The notes under the pieces are model-generated. The model saw only the letters and a list, made by a program, of their open reading frames with translations. It was not told the DNA's origin and searched no databases. 64,000 nt of DNA from Halosimplex halobium (lineage in GTDB: Archaea > Halobacteriota > Halobacteria > Halobacteriales > Haloarculaceae), in contig NZ_JBLKNX010000010.1 in NCBI RefSeq assembly GCF_051414055.1, positions 62,001 to 126,000 on the forward strand. The letters run 5' to 3'. A program made the position numbers and the translations under genes. Positions 52,543 to 61,791 of this stretch are shown here, piece by piece. How positions within the stretch are numbered: the first letter of the stretch is position 1; each line of letters starts with the position of its first letter.

Positions 52543-53679
52543 ATGAGCACGATACGAGATACGGACCTGATACGGACGAACGACTACGCCGACGACAGCG
52601 GCGAGGTGCGGGTCCTCGACCCGGACGGCCGGCTCCTCCCCGGCGCGACGGAACCCGACCTCTCGGACGAGGCGCTGGTGACGATGTACGAGGCGATGGT
52701 GACGGCCCGACACTTCGACGAGCGTGCGGTGAGCTGGCAGCGCCAGGGGCGGCTCGCGACATACGCGCCGATGAGCGGCCAGGAGGCCGGCCAGGTCGCG
52801 AGCACACTCGCGCTCGCCGACGATGACTGGGTGTTCCCGACCTACCGCGAACACGCCGTCCGGCTGGTGGCGGGGTTCGACCTGCCCGGGGTCCTCCGCG
52901 GGCTGATGGGTGCGGAGTTGCCCTGCGGTTCCGCGGACGGCCCGACGGTCGCACCCGAAGCCATCCCGATCGCGACCCAGCTCCCACACGCAACGGGCGC
53001 GGCGATGGCGGCCGACCACCGCGGTGACGAGTCGGTCGCGCTCGCGCACTTCGGCGACGGCGCCACCTCGGAAGGGGACTTCCACGAGGCGCTGAACTTC
53101 GCCGGCGTGTTCGACGCGCCCGCCGTCTTCCTCTGTCACAACAACCAGTGGGCCATCTCCGTCCCGCGGCGGCGCCAGACCGCCAGCGCGACGCTCGCAC
53201 AGAAGGCCGACGCCTACGGGTTCGAGGGGATCCGCGTCGACGGCATGGACCCGCTGGCGGTGTACTCGGTCGTCCGCTACGCCCGCGAGAAGGCCCTCGA
53301 CCCGGACGCCGAGGACCTGCGGCCGACGCTGATCGAGTCCGTCGAGTACCGCTACGGCGCCCACACGACCGCCGACGACCCCGACGTGTACCGCGACGAC
53401 GAGGAGGTCGAGTACTGGCGCGACCGCGACCCGATCGACCGCCTGGAGACGTTCCTCGTCGAGACCGGCCGGCTGGACGAGGACGGCGTCGACGCTATCG
53501 ACGACCGGGTCGAGGAGCGCGTCGCAGACGCCATCGAGACGGCGGAGGCCGAGGCGGCGCCCGACCCGGACGACCTCTTCGGGGACGTGTACGACGAGGT
53601 GCCCGACCACCTCGAACGCCAGCGCGAGGACCTCCGGCGGCTGCGCGAGCGCCACGGCGACGCGCTGCTCCGGGACTGA
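52543..53679 (+). CDS. pdhA: Pyruvate/2-oxoacid dehydrogenase E1 component, alpha subunit
   Basis: A 378-residue thiamine-diphosphate enzyme subunit. The TPP/Mg motif is GDG (171-173) followed 26 residues later by NN (200-201), HFGDGATSEGDFHEALNFAG. RHFDERAVSWQRQGR and EHAVRLVAG are typical of E1 alpha. It needs an E1 beta and an E2 to decarboxylate pyruvate or branched-chain 2-oxoacids; none is adjacent. Haloarchaea carry several such complexes, usually as E1alpha-E1beta-E2-E3 operons, so a solitary E1 alpha is unusual. The ATG at 52543 is about 200 bases downstream of the promoter, so it has a long leader containing a 36-codon frame. Confidence 0.9.
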   Translation: MSTIRDTDLIRTNDYADDSGEVRVLDPDGRLLPGATEPDLSDEALVTMYEAMVTARHFDERAVSWQRQGRLATYAPMSGQEAGQVASTLALADDDWVFPTYREHAVRLVAGFDLPGVLRGLMGAELPCGSADGPTVAPEAIPIATQLPHATGAAMAADHRGDESVALAHFGDGATSEGDFHEALNFAGVFDAPAVFLCHNNQWAISVPRRRQTASATLAQKADAYGFEGIRVDGMDPLAVYSVVRYAREKALDPDAEDLRPTLIESVEYRYGAHTTADDPDVYRDDEEVEYWRDRDPIDRLETFLVETGRLDEDGVDAIDDRVEERVADAIETAEAEAAPDPDDLFGDVYDEVPDHLERQREDLRRLRERHGDALLRD

Positions 53680-53721
53680 TCGGGGCCGGCGTCACTCGCT
53701 CCCGCCGGTATCGCCGGTCGA

Positions 53722-54249
53722 CTACGGGTCGACCGCGAACGGGTTCTCGCCCTCGCGCCAGTCCCACCCGGGGAGTCGCGTCTGGAACCCCGCGGCCAGC
53801 GCCGCGTCCAGGTCGTCCAGTCCCGCCGGGTCACCCTCGTCGACGGCCGCGGACTCGCCGGTCCCCTCGACGGCCGCCTCCGCCCCTTCGATCGCCACGT
53901 CGGCGTAGTGGAAGGTGGCCTCGCCGAGCAGGCGCAGGGGTTGATTCCCGGCGATGATTCCCGCGAGTTCCCGCCCCAGGAGTTCGTCGACGACGAAGCC
54001 GGGGTAGTCGCCGGCCACGTCGAGGTCCCGGAGGACGGCGACGAGGGCGGCGACGTTGACGGCGCGGTCGCCGTCGGCGAACACCTCGTCGACGGCCCGG
54101 CGGTACTGTTCGGGAGTCACCTCGTCGACCTCGGTGTCGAAGCGCTCGCCCAGGTCGGCGCGGGTCGCGTTGACCAGCGCGACGACGACGGCGTCGCGCT
54201 CACGGACCCACTCGTGCTGGTCGGCGACGGCGTCCGGCGTGATTCGCAT
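53722..54249 (-). CDS. Conserved acidic haloarchaeal protein, function unknown
   Basis: A 175-residue, mainly helical acidic protein. Residues 1-~125 read as an ordered bundle (DAVADQHEWVRERDAVVVAL, VTPEQYRRAVDEVFADGD, RELAGIIAGNQPLRLLGEAT), then a low-complexity linker (~120-150), and a conserved-looking end FQTRLPGWDWREGENPFAVDP. No family is recognised and no metal site is visible. It is convergent with pdhA and divergent from the aCPSF1 leader, with an AAGGCTTTTATAAC promoter between. Confidence 0.65.
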   Translation of the reverse strand: MRITPDAVADQHEWVRERDAVVVALVNATRADLGERFDTEVDEVTPEQYRRAVDEVFADGDRAVNVAALVAVLRDLDVAGDYPGFVVDELLGRELAGIIAGNQPLRLLGEATFHYADVAIEGAEAAVEGTGESAAVDEGDPAGLDDLDAALAAGFQTRLPGWDWREGENPFAVDP

Positions 54250-54290
54250 ATCGGGTCCCTCGCGTCGGATCGCCTACTCGTTTGCGAAGG

Positions 54291-54383
54291 CTTTTATAAC
54301 GCCGGGAGGTTAGAGGGGAGTAAGCCGGTTTTCCGGACACTTCCGTCTAGGGTCCGGAGTGGATTCCCCCAGCAGGAAAACCG
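54291..54383 (+). ncRNA. Structured 5' leader of aCPSF1
   Basis: CTTTTATAAC (54291-54300) is a strong TATA element, predicting a transcript start near 54322, about 175 bases before the aCPSF1 ATG. The start of that leader can fold: CGGTTTTCC (54326-54334) pairs with GGAAAACCG (54375-54383), nine base pairs, and CCGGAC (54333-54338) can pair with GTCCGG (54352-54357) in an alternative stem. The two stems compete for shared bases, as in a switch. Whether it acts in control of the downstream termination factor or is a separate small RNA is unknown. Confidence 0.5.
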
Positions 54384-54387
54384 ACCT

Positions 54388-54501
54388 ATGAGTATTGCTC
54401 TCAGACCCCGGCGGGCACGCCGTGGCGCGCGCGACGACGAGCGGGTAGCCGTCGGCGCCGCCCGGCGACCGGCCGGTCCGACCCTGTTTTCGCAGCTATG
54501 A
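54388..54501 (+). CDS. Possible 37-codon leader peptide before aCPSF1
   Basis: ATG 54388 opens MSIALRPRRARRGARDDERV and ends at TGA 54499-54501, overlapping the aCPSF1 ATG (54498) as ATGA. The overlap is the same coupling seen in operons of this window. The peptide is strongly basic, unlike haloarchaeal proteins, so it may be a short regulatory frame or chance. Confidence 0.3.
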   Translation: MSIALRPRRARRGARDDERVAVGAARRPAGPTLFSQL

Positions 54502-56417
54502 GTCAAGTAGACAAGCAACTCGACGATATCAGAGCAGAGATCGAACAGGAAGTCCCGGTCGACATCTCCATCACGGAGGTCGCCTACGAGGGGCCGGAGC
54601 TGGTCGTGTACACGCGCGACCCGAAGAAGTTCGCGAGCAACGGCGACCTGATCCGCGAGCTCGCCTCGAAGCTCCGCAAGCGCATCACCGTCCGGCCCGA
54701 CCCCTCGGAGCTCTCGGAACCCAGCGACGCCAGGGCGACCATCGAGAGCATCATCCCCGAGGAGGCCGGCGTCACCGACCTGGACTTCCACCACGACACC
54801 GGCGAGGTCGTCGTCGAGGCCCAGAAGCCCGGCATGGTCATCGGCCGCCACGGCTCGACGCTCCGGGAGATCACCCAGGAGGTCGGCTGGACGCCCGAGG
54901 TGGTCCGCACGCCGCCCATCGAGTCCTCGACGGTCAAGAACGTCCGCAACTTCCTCAAGCAGGAACGGGACGACCGCCGGGACATCCTCGAACGGATCGG
55001 CCGCCAGATCCACCGCGAGGAGATGTCCGACGACGAGTGGGTCCGCATCTCCACGCTCGGTTGCTGTCGCGAGGTCGGCCGCGCCGCCTTCGTCCTCTCG
55101 ACGCCCGAGACCCGCGTGCTCATCGACTGCGGCGACAAGCCCGGCGCCGAGGACGAGGTGCCCTACCTCCAGGTGCCCGAGGGGCTGGGCTCGGGCCCGA
55201 GTTCGCTCGACGCGGTCGTGCTCACCCACGCCCACCTCGACCACTCGGCGCTCATCCCGCTCCTGTTCAAGTACGGCTACGACGGCCCCATCTACTGCAC
55301 GGAACCCACGCGGGACCTGATGGGTCTGCTGACGCTTGACTACCTCGACGTGGCCGCCAAGGAGGGGCGGTCGCCGCCCTACGAGTCCGAGATGGTCCGC
55401 GAGGCGATCAAACACACTATCCCCCTCGAATACGGCGACGTGACCGACATCGCGCCGGACATCAAGCTCACCTTCCACAACGCCGGCCACATCCTCGGGT
55501 CGGCGATCTCGCACTTCCACATCGGCGACGGCCTCTACAACGTCGCCTTCTCCGGGGACATCCACTACGAGGACACCCGCCTGTTCAACGGCGCGGTCAA
55601 CGAGTTCCCCCGCGTCGAGACGCTGGTGCTGGAGTCGACCTACGGCGGGCGCAACGACTACCAGACCGACCAGGCCGACTCCGAGCGCAAGCTCAAGGAG
55701 GTCATCAGCGAGACCGTCGAGCGCGACGGCAAGGTGCTCATCCCCGCGTTCGCCGTCGGGCGCTCCCAGGAGATCATGCTCGTCCTGGAGGAGGCGATGC
55801 GGGAGGGGGAGATCCCCGAAGTCCCCGTCCACCTCGACGGGATGATCTGGGAGGCGACCGCCATCCACACCACCTACCCCGAGTACCTCCGCGACGACCT
55901 GCGCGACCGGATCTTCCACGAGGATCAGAACCCGTTCCTCGCCGACCAGTTCAACCACATCGACGGCGGCGAGGACGAGCGCCAGGAGATCGCCGACGGC
56001 GGCCCCTGCATCGTCCTCTCGACCTCCGGGATGGTCGAGGGGGGCCCCATCATGTCCTGGCTCCGCCACGTCGGCGGCCAGGACGACGGCACCATGATAT
56101 TCGTCGGCTACCAGGCCCAGGGGACGCTCGGTCGCCGCATCCAGAATGGCTGGGACGAGATCCCCGTCAACGACGGCGGCGGCCGCGCCGACACCCTCTC
56201 GCTGAACATGGACGTCGAGACGGTCGACGGCTTCTCCGGCCACGCCGACCGCCAGGGCCTGGAGAACTTCGTCCGCACGATGAACCCCCGCCCCGAGAAG
56301 GTGCTCTGCGTCCACGGCGACGAGTCCTCCACCCAGGACCTGTCGTCGGCGCTGTACCACGAGTTCAACATGCGCACCTTCGCGCCGAAGAACCTGGAGA
56401 CGTTCCGCTTCGTCTGA
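54498..56417 (+). CDS. aCPSF1: aCPSF1 beta-CASP ribonuclease (archaeal termination factor)
   Basis: A 639-residue enzyme. Two KH domains at the N terminus (GMVIGRHG at 112-119 is the KH GxxG loop) are followed by a metallo-beta-lactamase fold with THAHLDHS (243-250) as motif 2, later histidine motifs (GHILGSAISHFH), and the beta-CASP domain ending SGHADRQGLENF and VHGDESS. It cleaves RNA 3' ends and terminates transcription genome-wide in archaea. Length and order match the family. It has a long structured leader, so it may be autoregulated, possibly by cleaving or terminating its own message. Confidence 0.95.
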   Translation: MSQVDKQLDDIRAEIEQEVPVDISITEVAYEGPELVVYTRDPKKFASNGDLIRELASKLRKRITVRPDPSELSEPSDARATIESIIPEEAGVTDLDFHHDTGEVVVEAQKPGMVIGRHGSTLREITQEVGWTPEVVRTPPIESSTVKNVRNFLKQERDDRRDILERIGRQIHREEMSDDEWVRISTLGCCREVGRAAFVLSTPETRVLIDCGDKPGAEDEVPYLQVPEGLGSGPSSLDAVVLTHAHLDHSALIPLLFKYGYDGPIYCTEPTRDLMGLLTLDYLDVAAKEGRSPPYESEMVREAIKHTIPLEYGDVTDIAPDIKLTFHNAGHILGSAISHFHIGDGLYNVAFSGDIHYEDTRLFNGAVNEFPRVETLVLESTYGGRNDYQTDQADSERKLKEVISETVERDGKVLIPAFAVGRSQEIMLVLEEAMREGEIPEVPVHLDGMIWEATAIHTTYPEYLRDDLRDRIFHEDQNPFLADQFNHIDGGEDERQEIADGGPCIVLSTSGMVEGGPIMSWLRHVGGQDDGTMIFVGYQAQGTLGRRIQNGWDEIPVNDGGGRADTLSLNMDVETVDGFSGHADRQGLENFVRTMNPRPEKVLCVHGDESSTQDLSSALYHEFNMRTFAPKNLETFRFV

Positions 56418-56495
56418 GGCCGCGCCGCCGGCTCGACCGCTGTCCGCCTCCGCCGAACCGAACCGCATTTTGCCTTGCCCCGCCCAGCGCCGTCC

Positions 56496-56918
56496 GTGAG
56501 CCCCTCCCTCGCCCGTCTCGACCGCCTCGATCCGAGGTATCCGCTCGCCGCCGGGACCCTCGTCGCCGCCGTCGCCACCGCCGGGAGCCTCTACCTCTCC
56601 GTCGGGATGGGGCTGGTCCCCTGCGAACTCTGCTGGTACCAGCGAATCTTGATGTACCCGCTGGTGGTCGTCTTCGGCGTCGCGCTGGTCGAACGCCGCC
56701 CGGGCGTCTCCCGCACGGTCCTGCCGCTGTCGACGCTGGGGACTGTCCTGGCGGCGTACCACTCCTGGCTGCAGGTCGCGGCGGGCGGCCGCTGCACGTT
56801 CGGCGGCTGCGCGGCGGTACAACTGCGCGTGGTCGGGCTGACGGTCCCGAACCTCTCGCTGGTCGCCTTCCTCCTGGTCACGGCGGCGGCCGCCGCGCTG
56901 TTCGTCGGCGACCGGTGA
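56496..56918 (+). CDS. DsbB-like disulfide bond formation protein
   Basis: A 140-residue four-helix membrane protein. PCELCWYQRI gives the CxxC (Cys43, Cys46) next to the quinone-binding Tyr-Gln-Arg. Cys100 and Cys105 in GRCTFGGCA form the second pair. This is the full DsbB redox relay, which reoxidises an extracytoplasmic thiol oxidase using quinone. The GTG at 56496 is used because CATTTTGC lies about 28 bases upstream; a TTG at 56475 is less likely. No DsbA-like gene is adjacent. Confidence 0.87.
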   Translation: MSPSLARLDRLDPRYPLAAGTLVAAVATAGSLYLSVGMGLVPCELCWYQRILMYPLVVVFGVALVERRPGVSRTVLPLSTLGTVLAAYHSWLQVAAGGRCTFGGCAAVQLRVVGLTVPNLSLVAFLLVTAAAAALFVGDR

Positions 56919-56986
56919 CAGCGCAAGGGGCCGACGGCGCGCCGGGAGACGGCGCGCCGGGAGACGGCGCGATTACGCTGAGGAGG

Positions 56987-57580
56987 TTAGCTCGGGTCCT
57001 CGTAGCCGAGGCGCTCGTCGAACTCGGACTCGATCTCGTCGAGTTCGGCCTCCAGCTCGTCGATGCGGTTCTGGAGGCGGCGGAACTCGGCGCTGTCCTC
57101 GAGCGCCGAGGGGTGTTTCTCGACCTCGAGGACGTTGCGCTTGACCCGGAGCGTGCTGAGTTCGCGCCGGGCCTCGTCGTACTCGTCGAGCAGTTCGAGC
57201 CGCTCGACGGTCTCGACCAGGTCGTCGCGGTCGACCGGCTTGACCAGGTAGTCGTCGCAGTCGATCGTGACGATGTCGAAGTCCGGGTCGACCGCCGTGA
57301 CAAGGGCGATCTGGCAGTCGATGTTCCGGGCGCGGATCTCCTCCAGGACCTCGTCGCCCGAGCGGTCGGGCATCCGGCGGTCCAGCAGGACGACGTCGAC
57401 GTCGTCGTCGACGGCCGCCAGCGCGGCCTCGCCGCTGTCGACCGTCCGGACCGCGTAGCCCAGCGGTTCGAGATACAGCGCGAACGACTCGCGGACCACC
57501 TCCTCGTCGTCGACGACGAGAATCGTCGTCCGGTCGTCGGCGAACCCGTCTCGTGGCTTCGTCCCCCCGCCGTTCGGCAT
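56987..57580 (-). CDS. HalX-domain response regulator
   Basis: A 197-residue protein. The receiver domain (about 18-125) has DD at 24-25, phospho-acceptor Asp67 in VVLLDRRMPD and Lys about 115 in LVKPVDRDDL. The HalX domain (about 128-190) is a coiled coil: RRELSTLRVKRNVLEVEKHP and IDELEAELDEIESEF. HalX proteins are haloarchaeal response regulators of unknown output. A cognate histidine kinase is not adjacent. ATG 57580 follows a T-rich TTTTTTACC, giving a leaderless transcript. It is divergent from the aldo/keto reductase at 57741. Confidence 0.93.
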   Translation of the reverse strand: MPNGGGTKPRDGFADDRTTILVVDDEEVVRESFALYLEPLGYAVRTVDSGEAALAAVDDDVDVVLLDRRMPDRSGDEVLEEIRARNIDCQIALVTAVDPDFDIVTIDCDDYLVKPVDRDDLVETVERLELLDEYDEARRELSTLRVKRNVLEVEKHPSALEDSAEFRRLQNRIDELEAELDEIESEFDERLGYEDPS

Positions 57581-57740
57581 CGACCGGTGGTAAGCCGCTT
57601 TGGTAAAAAAATGTATTCGTCTCGGAATCCCCATTTCGCGATCCCCGTCGACCGGTCGAACGGACGGTTCGGCGCCCGCTCCGCCGGAAGCCGCTTCCGG
57701 TACCCGACCGGTTAACACGCGGCCGGTCGATCGGACGCGC

Positions 57741-58718
57741 ATGGAGTACGTCCGACTCGGCTCGACGGGACTGCAGGTATCGCCCATCTGTCTCGGCACC
57801 TGGCGGTTCGGCCTCGAACACGAGGACAGCGGCGTGATGGAGACCGACCGCGAACAGGCCCACGAACTGCTCGACGCCCTCGAGGAGCGGGGCGGCAACT
57901 TCATCGACACCGCCAACGGCTACGGCCAGGGCCGCTCCGAGAAGTGGATCGGCGAGTGGCTCGACGAGCGCGACCGCGAGGACTACGTCGTCGCCTCGAA
58001 GTGCTACTGGGCCGACCGCTCGCGGTTCCAGGAGAACCTCTCGAAGAAGAACGTCCGCGCGGAGGTCGAGGGCTCGCTGGAGAAACTCGGCACCGACTAC
58101 CTCGACATCCTCTACCTGCATCGCTTCGACGACGAGACCCCCATCGAGCAGACGCTCCGGGCGGTCGACGACCTCGTGAGCGAGGGCAAGGTCCACTACG
58201 TCGGTATCTCGACGTGCGACGCCTGGAAGCTCACCAAGGGCCTGTGGCAGGCCGACGTGAACAACTACGAGGCCTTCACCGTCACCCAGCCGCAGTACTC
58301 GGCGACCTACCGCGACCCCGTCTCGGAGTACCTCGACGTCTGCGCCGACCAGGACATCGCGGTCTGTCCGTACTCGCCGCTGCACGGCGGGTTCCTCACC
58401 GGGAAGTACGAGCGCGTCGGCGACGGCGAGGTGAAGACGCCGGACGGCTCCCGGGGCGATCTGGACGAGCACTTCACCGACTGGTACCTCGACGACCAGG
58501 CCTGGGAGGTCCTGGACGAGATCCGGGCCGTGGCCGACGAGGTCGACGCCACGCCGGCCCAGGTGTCGCTGCGCTGGCTGATGGACCACGAGCGGTTCAC
58601 CTGCGTCCCGATCATCGGCGCGCGGACCGTCGACCAGCTAACGGAGAACCTCGACGCCATCGAGGTGTCGCTGTCCGACGACCAGTGGGACCGCATCGAC
58701 GACGCGACCGAGGCCTGA
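57741..58718 (+). CDS. Aldo/keto reductase
   Basis: A 325-residue (alpha/beta)8 NADPH-type reductase. Tetrad: Asp56 and Tyr61 (FIDTANGYGQGRSE), Lys87 (VASKCYW), His127 (LYLHRFDDE). The C-terminal cofactor segment VPIIGARTVDQLTENLDAI fits the AKR 11/potassium-channel-beta-like branch. It differs from the reductase at 3712 in sequence and subfamily. CGGTTAACACG about 28 bases before the ATG supports the start. The substrate is unknown. Confidence 0.92.
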   Translation: MEYVRLGSTGLQVSPICLGTWRFGLEHEDSGVMETDREQAHELLDALEERGGNFIDTANGYGQGRSEKWIGEWLDERDREDYVVASKCYWADRSRFQENLSKKNVRAEVEGSLEKLGTDYLDILYLHRFDDETPIEQTLRAVDDLVSEGKVHYVGISTCDAWKLTKGLWQADVNNYEAFTVTQPQYSATYRDPVSEYLDVCADQDIAVCPYSPLHGGFLTGKYERVGDGEVKTPDGSRGDLDEHFTDWYLDDQAWEVLDEIRAVADEVDATPAQVSLRWLMDHERFTCVPIIGARTVDQLTENLDAIEVSLSDDQWDRIDDATEA

Positions 58719-59007
58719 GGTCGGGGCCGCCATTCCCGACCGTCCTGCCCGCCGCCGGCGGTACAACGGCGTGAACCGATTCTATGGAGTGTCTACCGGG
58801 TTGCCCAGTCCGGCCCGAGCCTGTTCGTCCCGGGTCGGGAGCGGCTCCGTCGCGGACGGGTCGGAACCCGGGCGGCGACCGTCCCGGCGAGTCCGCCGAC
58901 ACGGACCCGTGCGAAAGCGCCGCTACCCCGCGGAAAGGAGTCGATACGGTGACGGCCCGGCCCGATACTCACTCAATTACAATTCGGCGGTACTGTCAAC
59001 TGGCGGT

Positions 59008-60630
59008 ATGGTCGAGACGCACGGAGGGATGCGCTGCCTCGTCGTCGGCCTCGACGCGGCGTGTCGACGGGTCCTCGAGCCGCTCGTCGAGAGCGGGACG
59101 GTACCGACGCTCGAATCGCTGTTCGAGAGGGGGGCGAGCGGGCCGCTTCGGTCCGGGATCCCGCCGTGGACGCCCAGCGCGTGGCCCTCGCTGTACACCG
59201 GCACCAACCCCGGCAAGCACGGACTGTTCGACTTCCTCGCGTTCGACGGCTACGAGTGGGACGTGGTCGACGCCACGCACCTGCGCGAGCGGGCGGTCTG
59301 GGAGTACCTCGCCGATGCGGGCCACCGGAGCGTCGTCGTCAACGTCCCGGTGACCCACCCGCCGCGGCCGTTCGACGGCGCGCTGATCCCCGGCTACACT
59401 GCCCCCGAGGACCCGCCCTGCCACCCCGAGGGACTGCTCGACGACGTGCGCGACGCCGTCGGCGAGTACCGGGTGTACCCCGACGCCGGGGGCGACGGCG
59501 CCGACACCGGCTACGCCGCCCACCGCGAGGTCGTCCGGATGCGCGGCGACGCGTTCACCTACCTCGCCGACCGGTTCGACCCCGCGTTCGGCTTCCTCCA
59601 GTTCCAGGTGGTCGACACCGTCTTCCACCGCTACCCCGACGAGTGGGACGCGGTCGAGGCCGTCTACGAGGCCGTCGACGAACAGCTCTCTCGCGTGCTC
59701 GACCGGGTCGACCCCGAGACCGTCGTCGTCGTCAGCGACCACGGCATGGGCGAGTACGACGACTACGAGTTCCGCGTCAACGAGTTCCTCCGCGAGGCCG
59801 GCTACGTCGAGACGCGACGCGGCGGCGAGGGGATGCCGACGTGGGCGACCGTCCGCGACTCGAAGCTGCGCCGCGGCGAGACCGGCGACGTGGACCGGGG
59901 CGCGCTCGACGCCGCGATGGCCGGGCTGGCCCGCGCCGGCGTGACCACCCAGCGGGTCGTCCGCGTCCTCGACGCGCTCGGGCTGACCGACGCGGTGGGC
60001 CGGGTCGTCCCGTCGTCGGTCGCCGAGTCCGGCGCCGAACAGGTCGACTTCGCCGCCTCGACGGCGTTCGCGCGCTCGCGGAGCGAACTCGGTATCCGGC
60101 TCAACGTCGAGGGACGCGAGCCGGACGGGGTGGTCCCGCCCGACGAGTACGAGCGGGTCCGCGCGGAGCTGATCGACCTGCTCGTGGACGTGGAGACGCC
60201 GGAGGGTGACCCCGTCTTCGAGGCGGTCGAACCCAGGGAGGCGTACTTCGAGGGCCCCGCCGCCGAGGACGCGGTCGACGTCGTCCTCGTCCCCCACGAG
60301 TTCGAGCAGTTCCTCTCCGCGCGGCTGGCCGACGACGCCTTCGGCGAGCCGTCCGAGCCGTGGAACCACAGGCGCGAGGGGGTCGTCGCGGTCGCGGGCG
60401 AGGGGGTCGACACCGGCGCGTCGCTGTCCGGCGCGGGCATCTACGACGTGGCGCCGACGCTGCTGGCGCTGTTCGGCCTGCCACGGGCGGAGCGGATGGA
60501 CGGCGGCGTCCTCCCGGTCGTCGACGACGTCGGCACCCGCGAGTACGCCGACATGGAACCGGTCGACGCCCCGACCCGCGAGGGGGCGGTCGAATCGCGG
60601 CTGGAAGACCTGGGGTACATCGAGCGATGA
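59008..60630 (+). CDS. Alkaline phosphatase-superfamily type I phosphodiesterase
   Basis: A 540-residue phosphodiesterase/nucleotide-pyrophosphatase-like enzyme. LVVGLDAA (11-18) has the first metal Asp16, WTPSAWPSLYTG carries the nucleophile Thr55, and VVVSDHGMGEYDDYEF (about 245-260) the Asp-His metal site. A further histidine motif is near the C terminus. No signal peptide is seen, so it acts in the cytosol or at the membrane. Haloarchaeal surface-polysaccharide loci often contain such proteins, which may cleave or transfer phosphodiester-linked head groups. Its stop overlaps the next start by four bases (ATGA). ATG 59008 lies about 30 bases after CAATTACAA. Confidence 0.88.
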   Translation: MVETHGGMRCLVVGLDAACRRVLEPLVESGTVPTLESLFERGASGPLRSGIPPWTPSAWPSLYTGTNPGKHGLFDFLAFDGYEWDVVDATHLRERAVWEYLADAGHRSVVVNVPVTHPPRPFDGALIPGYTAPEDPPCHPEGLLDDVRDAVGEYRVYPDAGGDGADTGYAAHREVVRMRGDAFTYLADRFDPAFGFLQFQVVDTVFHRYPDEWDAVEAVYEAVDEQLSRVLDRVDPETVVVVSDHGMGEYDDYEFRVNEFLREAGYVETRRGGEGMPTWATVRDSKLRRGETGDVDRGALDAAMAGLARAGVTTQRVVRVLDALGLTDAVGRVVPSSVAESGAEQVDFAASTAFARSRSELGIRLNVEGREPDGVVPPDEYERVRAELIDLLVDVETPEGDPVFEAVEPREAYFEGPAAEDAVDVVLVPHEFEQFLSARLADDAFGEPSEPWNHRREGVVAVAGEGVDTGASLSGAGIYDVAPTLLALFGLPRAERMDGGVLPVVDDVGTREYADMEPVDAPTREGAVESRLEDLGYIER

Positions 60631-61721
60631 GTATCGACGTGACACGGCTCGACGCCGACGAGTTCGACGAGTGGGACCGCGCGGTCGACCGGTCGCCGGA
60701 GGCGACGGTGTTCCACCGGTCGGCCGTCCTGGAGCGCCTCGCCGACTACACCGGCGCGGAGCTGTACCCGCTGGTCGGCTACAAGGGCCAGGAACCCGTC
60801 GGAATCCTGCCCCTGTTCGAGGTCGAGAAGGGGCCGATGCGGGCGGCGTTCTCGCCGCCGCCGGCCGCGTGGGCGGAGTACCTCGGACCCGCGCGGCTGA
60901 ACATGGCGAAACTCTCCCGGCGGAAGGCCGAACGGCGCCACCAGGGACTGCTCGACGGCTGTTTCGAGTACGTCGACGAGACGATCGACCCGGCGATCAC
61001 CCGCATCGACACCGGCCCCCGCTACGACGACGTGCGGCCGTTCCAGTGGGGCGGCTACGAGGTCGAACCCCAGTACACGTACGTCGTCGAGCTGACCGAC
61101 GAGGCGGACCTGCTCGACCGGTTCAGCAGCGACGCCCGGTCGAACATCGACACCAGCTACGACGCCGACTACACCGTCCGCGCGGAGGGCGAGCGGGCGG
61201 TGGGGCGCATCCTGGACCAGGTCGAGCGGCGCTACCGCGAGCAGGACCGGCCGGTGTCGATGCCGAGGCGCTTCATCGACGACCTGGCCGTGGCCCTCCC
61301 CGACGAGCAGCTCCGCCCGTACGTCTGCCGGGTCGACGGTGAGTTCGTCGGCGGGATCCTGGCGCTCGCCGACGACGACACCGTCTACCGGTGGATCGGC
61401 GGCGTCCGGCCGGAACGGGACGTGGCCCTGCCGGTCAACGACCTGCTGGACTGGCGGGTCATGACCGACGCGCTGGCCGACGGGCGGAGCCGCTACGACC
61501 TCGTCGGCGCCGGCGCCGAACGGATCAACGAGTACAAGGCGAAGTTCGACCCCGTTCTGGAGACGAGCTACCGGGTCCACAGCAACCCGCTGCTGTTCGA
61601 CGCCGCCAGCTGGGCCTACGAGCAGTTCGAACGTCGGCGGCTGTCGATGGCCGGCGACGGGACCGACGGCCGGTCGGGCCTGCTCTCCGGCGCCGCGGCG
61701 GGCCTGTTCGACCGCAAGTGA
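60627..61721 (+). CDS. FemAB/GNAT-like acyl- or aminoacyl-transferase
   Basis: A 364-residue protein with two GNAT-type halves, as in FemAB/LytX family members. The first half (FDEWDRAVDRSPEATVFHRS, VGYKGQEPVGILPLFEV) and the second half (IDDLAVALPDEQLRPYVCRV, GEFVGGILALADDDTVYRWI, DWRVMTDALADG) have the paired acetyltransferase pattern; the end EYKAKFDPVLETSYRVH is typical of polysaccharide-locus GNATs. It probably transfers an acyl or aminoacyl group to a glycan or peptide. It overlaps the phosphodiesterase gene by four bases, so the two act together. Confidence 0.82.
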   Translation: MSIDVTRLDADEFDEWDRAVDRSPEATVFHRSAVLERLADYTGAELYPLVGYKGQEPVGILPLFEVEKGPMRAAFSPPPAAWAEYLGPARLNMAKLSRRKAERRHQGLLDGCFEYVDETIDPAITRIDTGPRYDDVRPFQWGGYEVEPQYTYVVELTDEADLLDRFSSDARSNIDTSYDADYTVRAEGERAVGRILDQVERRYREQDRPVSMPRRFIDDLAVALPDEQLRPYVCRVDGEFVGGILALADDDTVYRWIGGVRPERDVALPVNDLLDWRVMTDALADGRSRYDLVGAGAERINEYKAKFDPVLETSYRVHSNPLLFDAASWAYEQFERRRLSMAGDGTDGRSGLLSGAAAGLFDRK

Positions 61722-61791
61722 CGAGTAGGCACCCATTTCTCTGCGTCCGGCGGTGAATACTAACGGGCCCCGGCGGGCTACGGGCTGGCGG

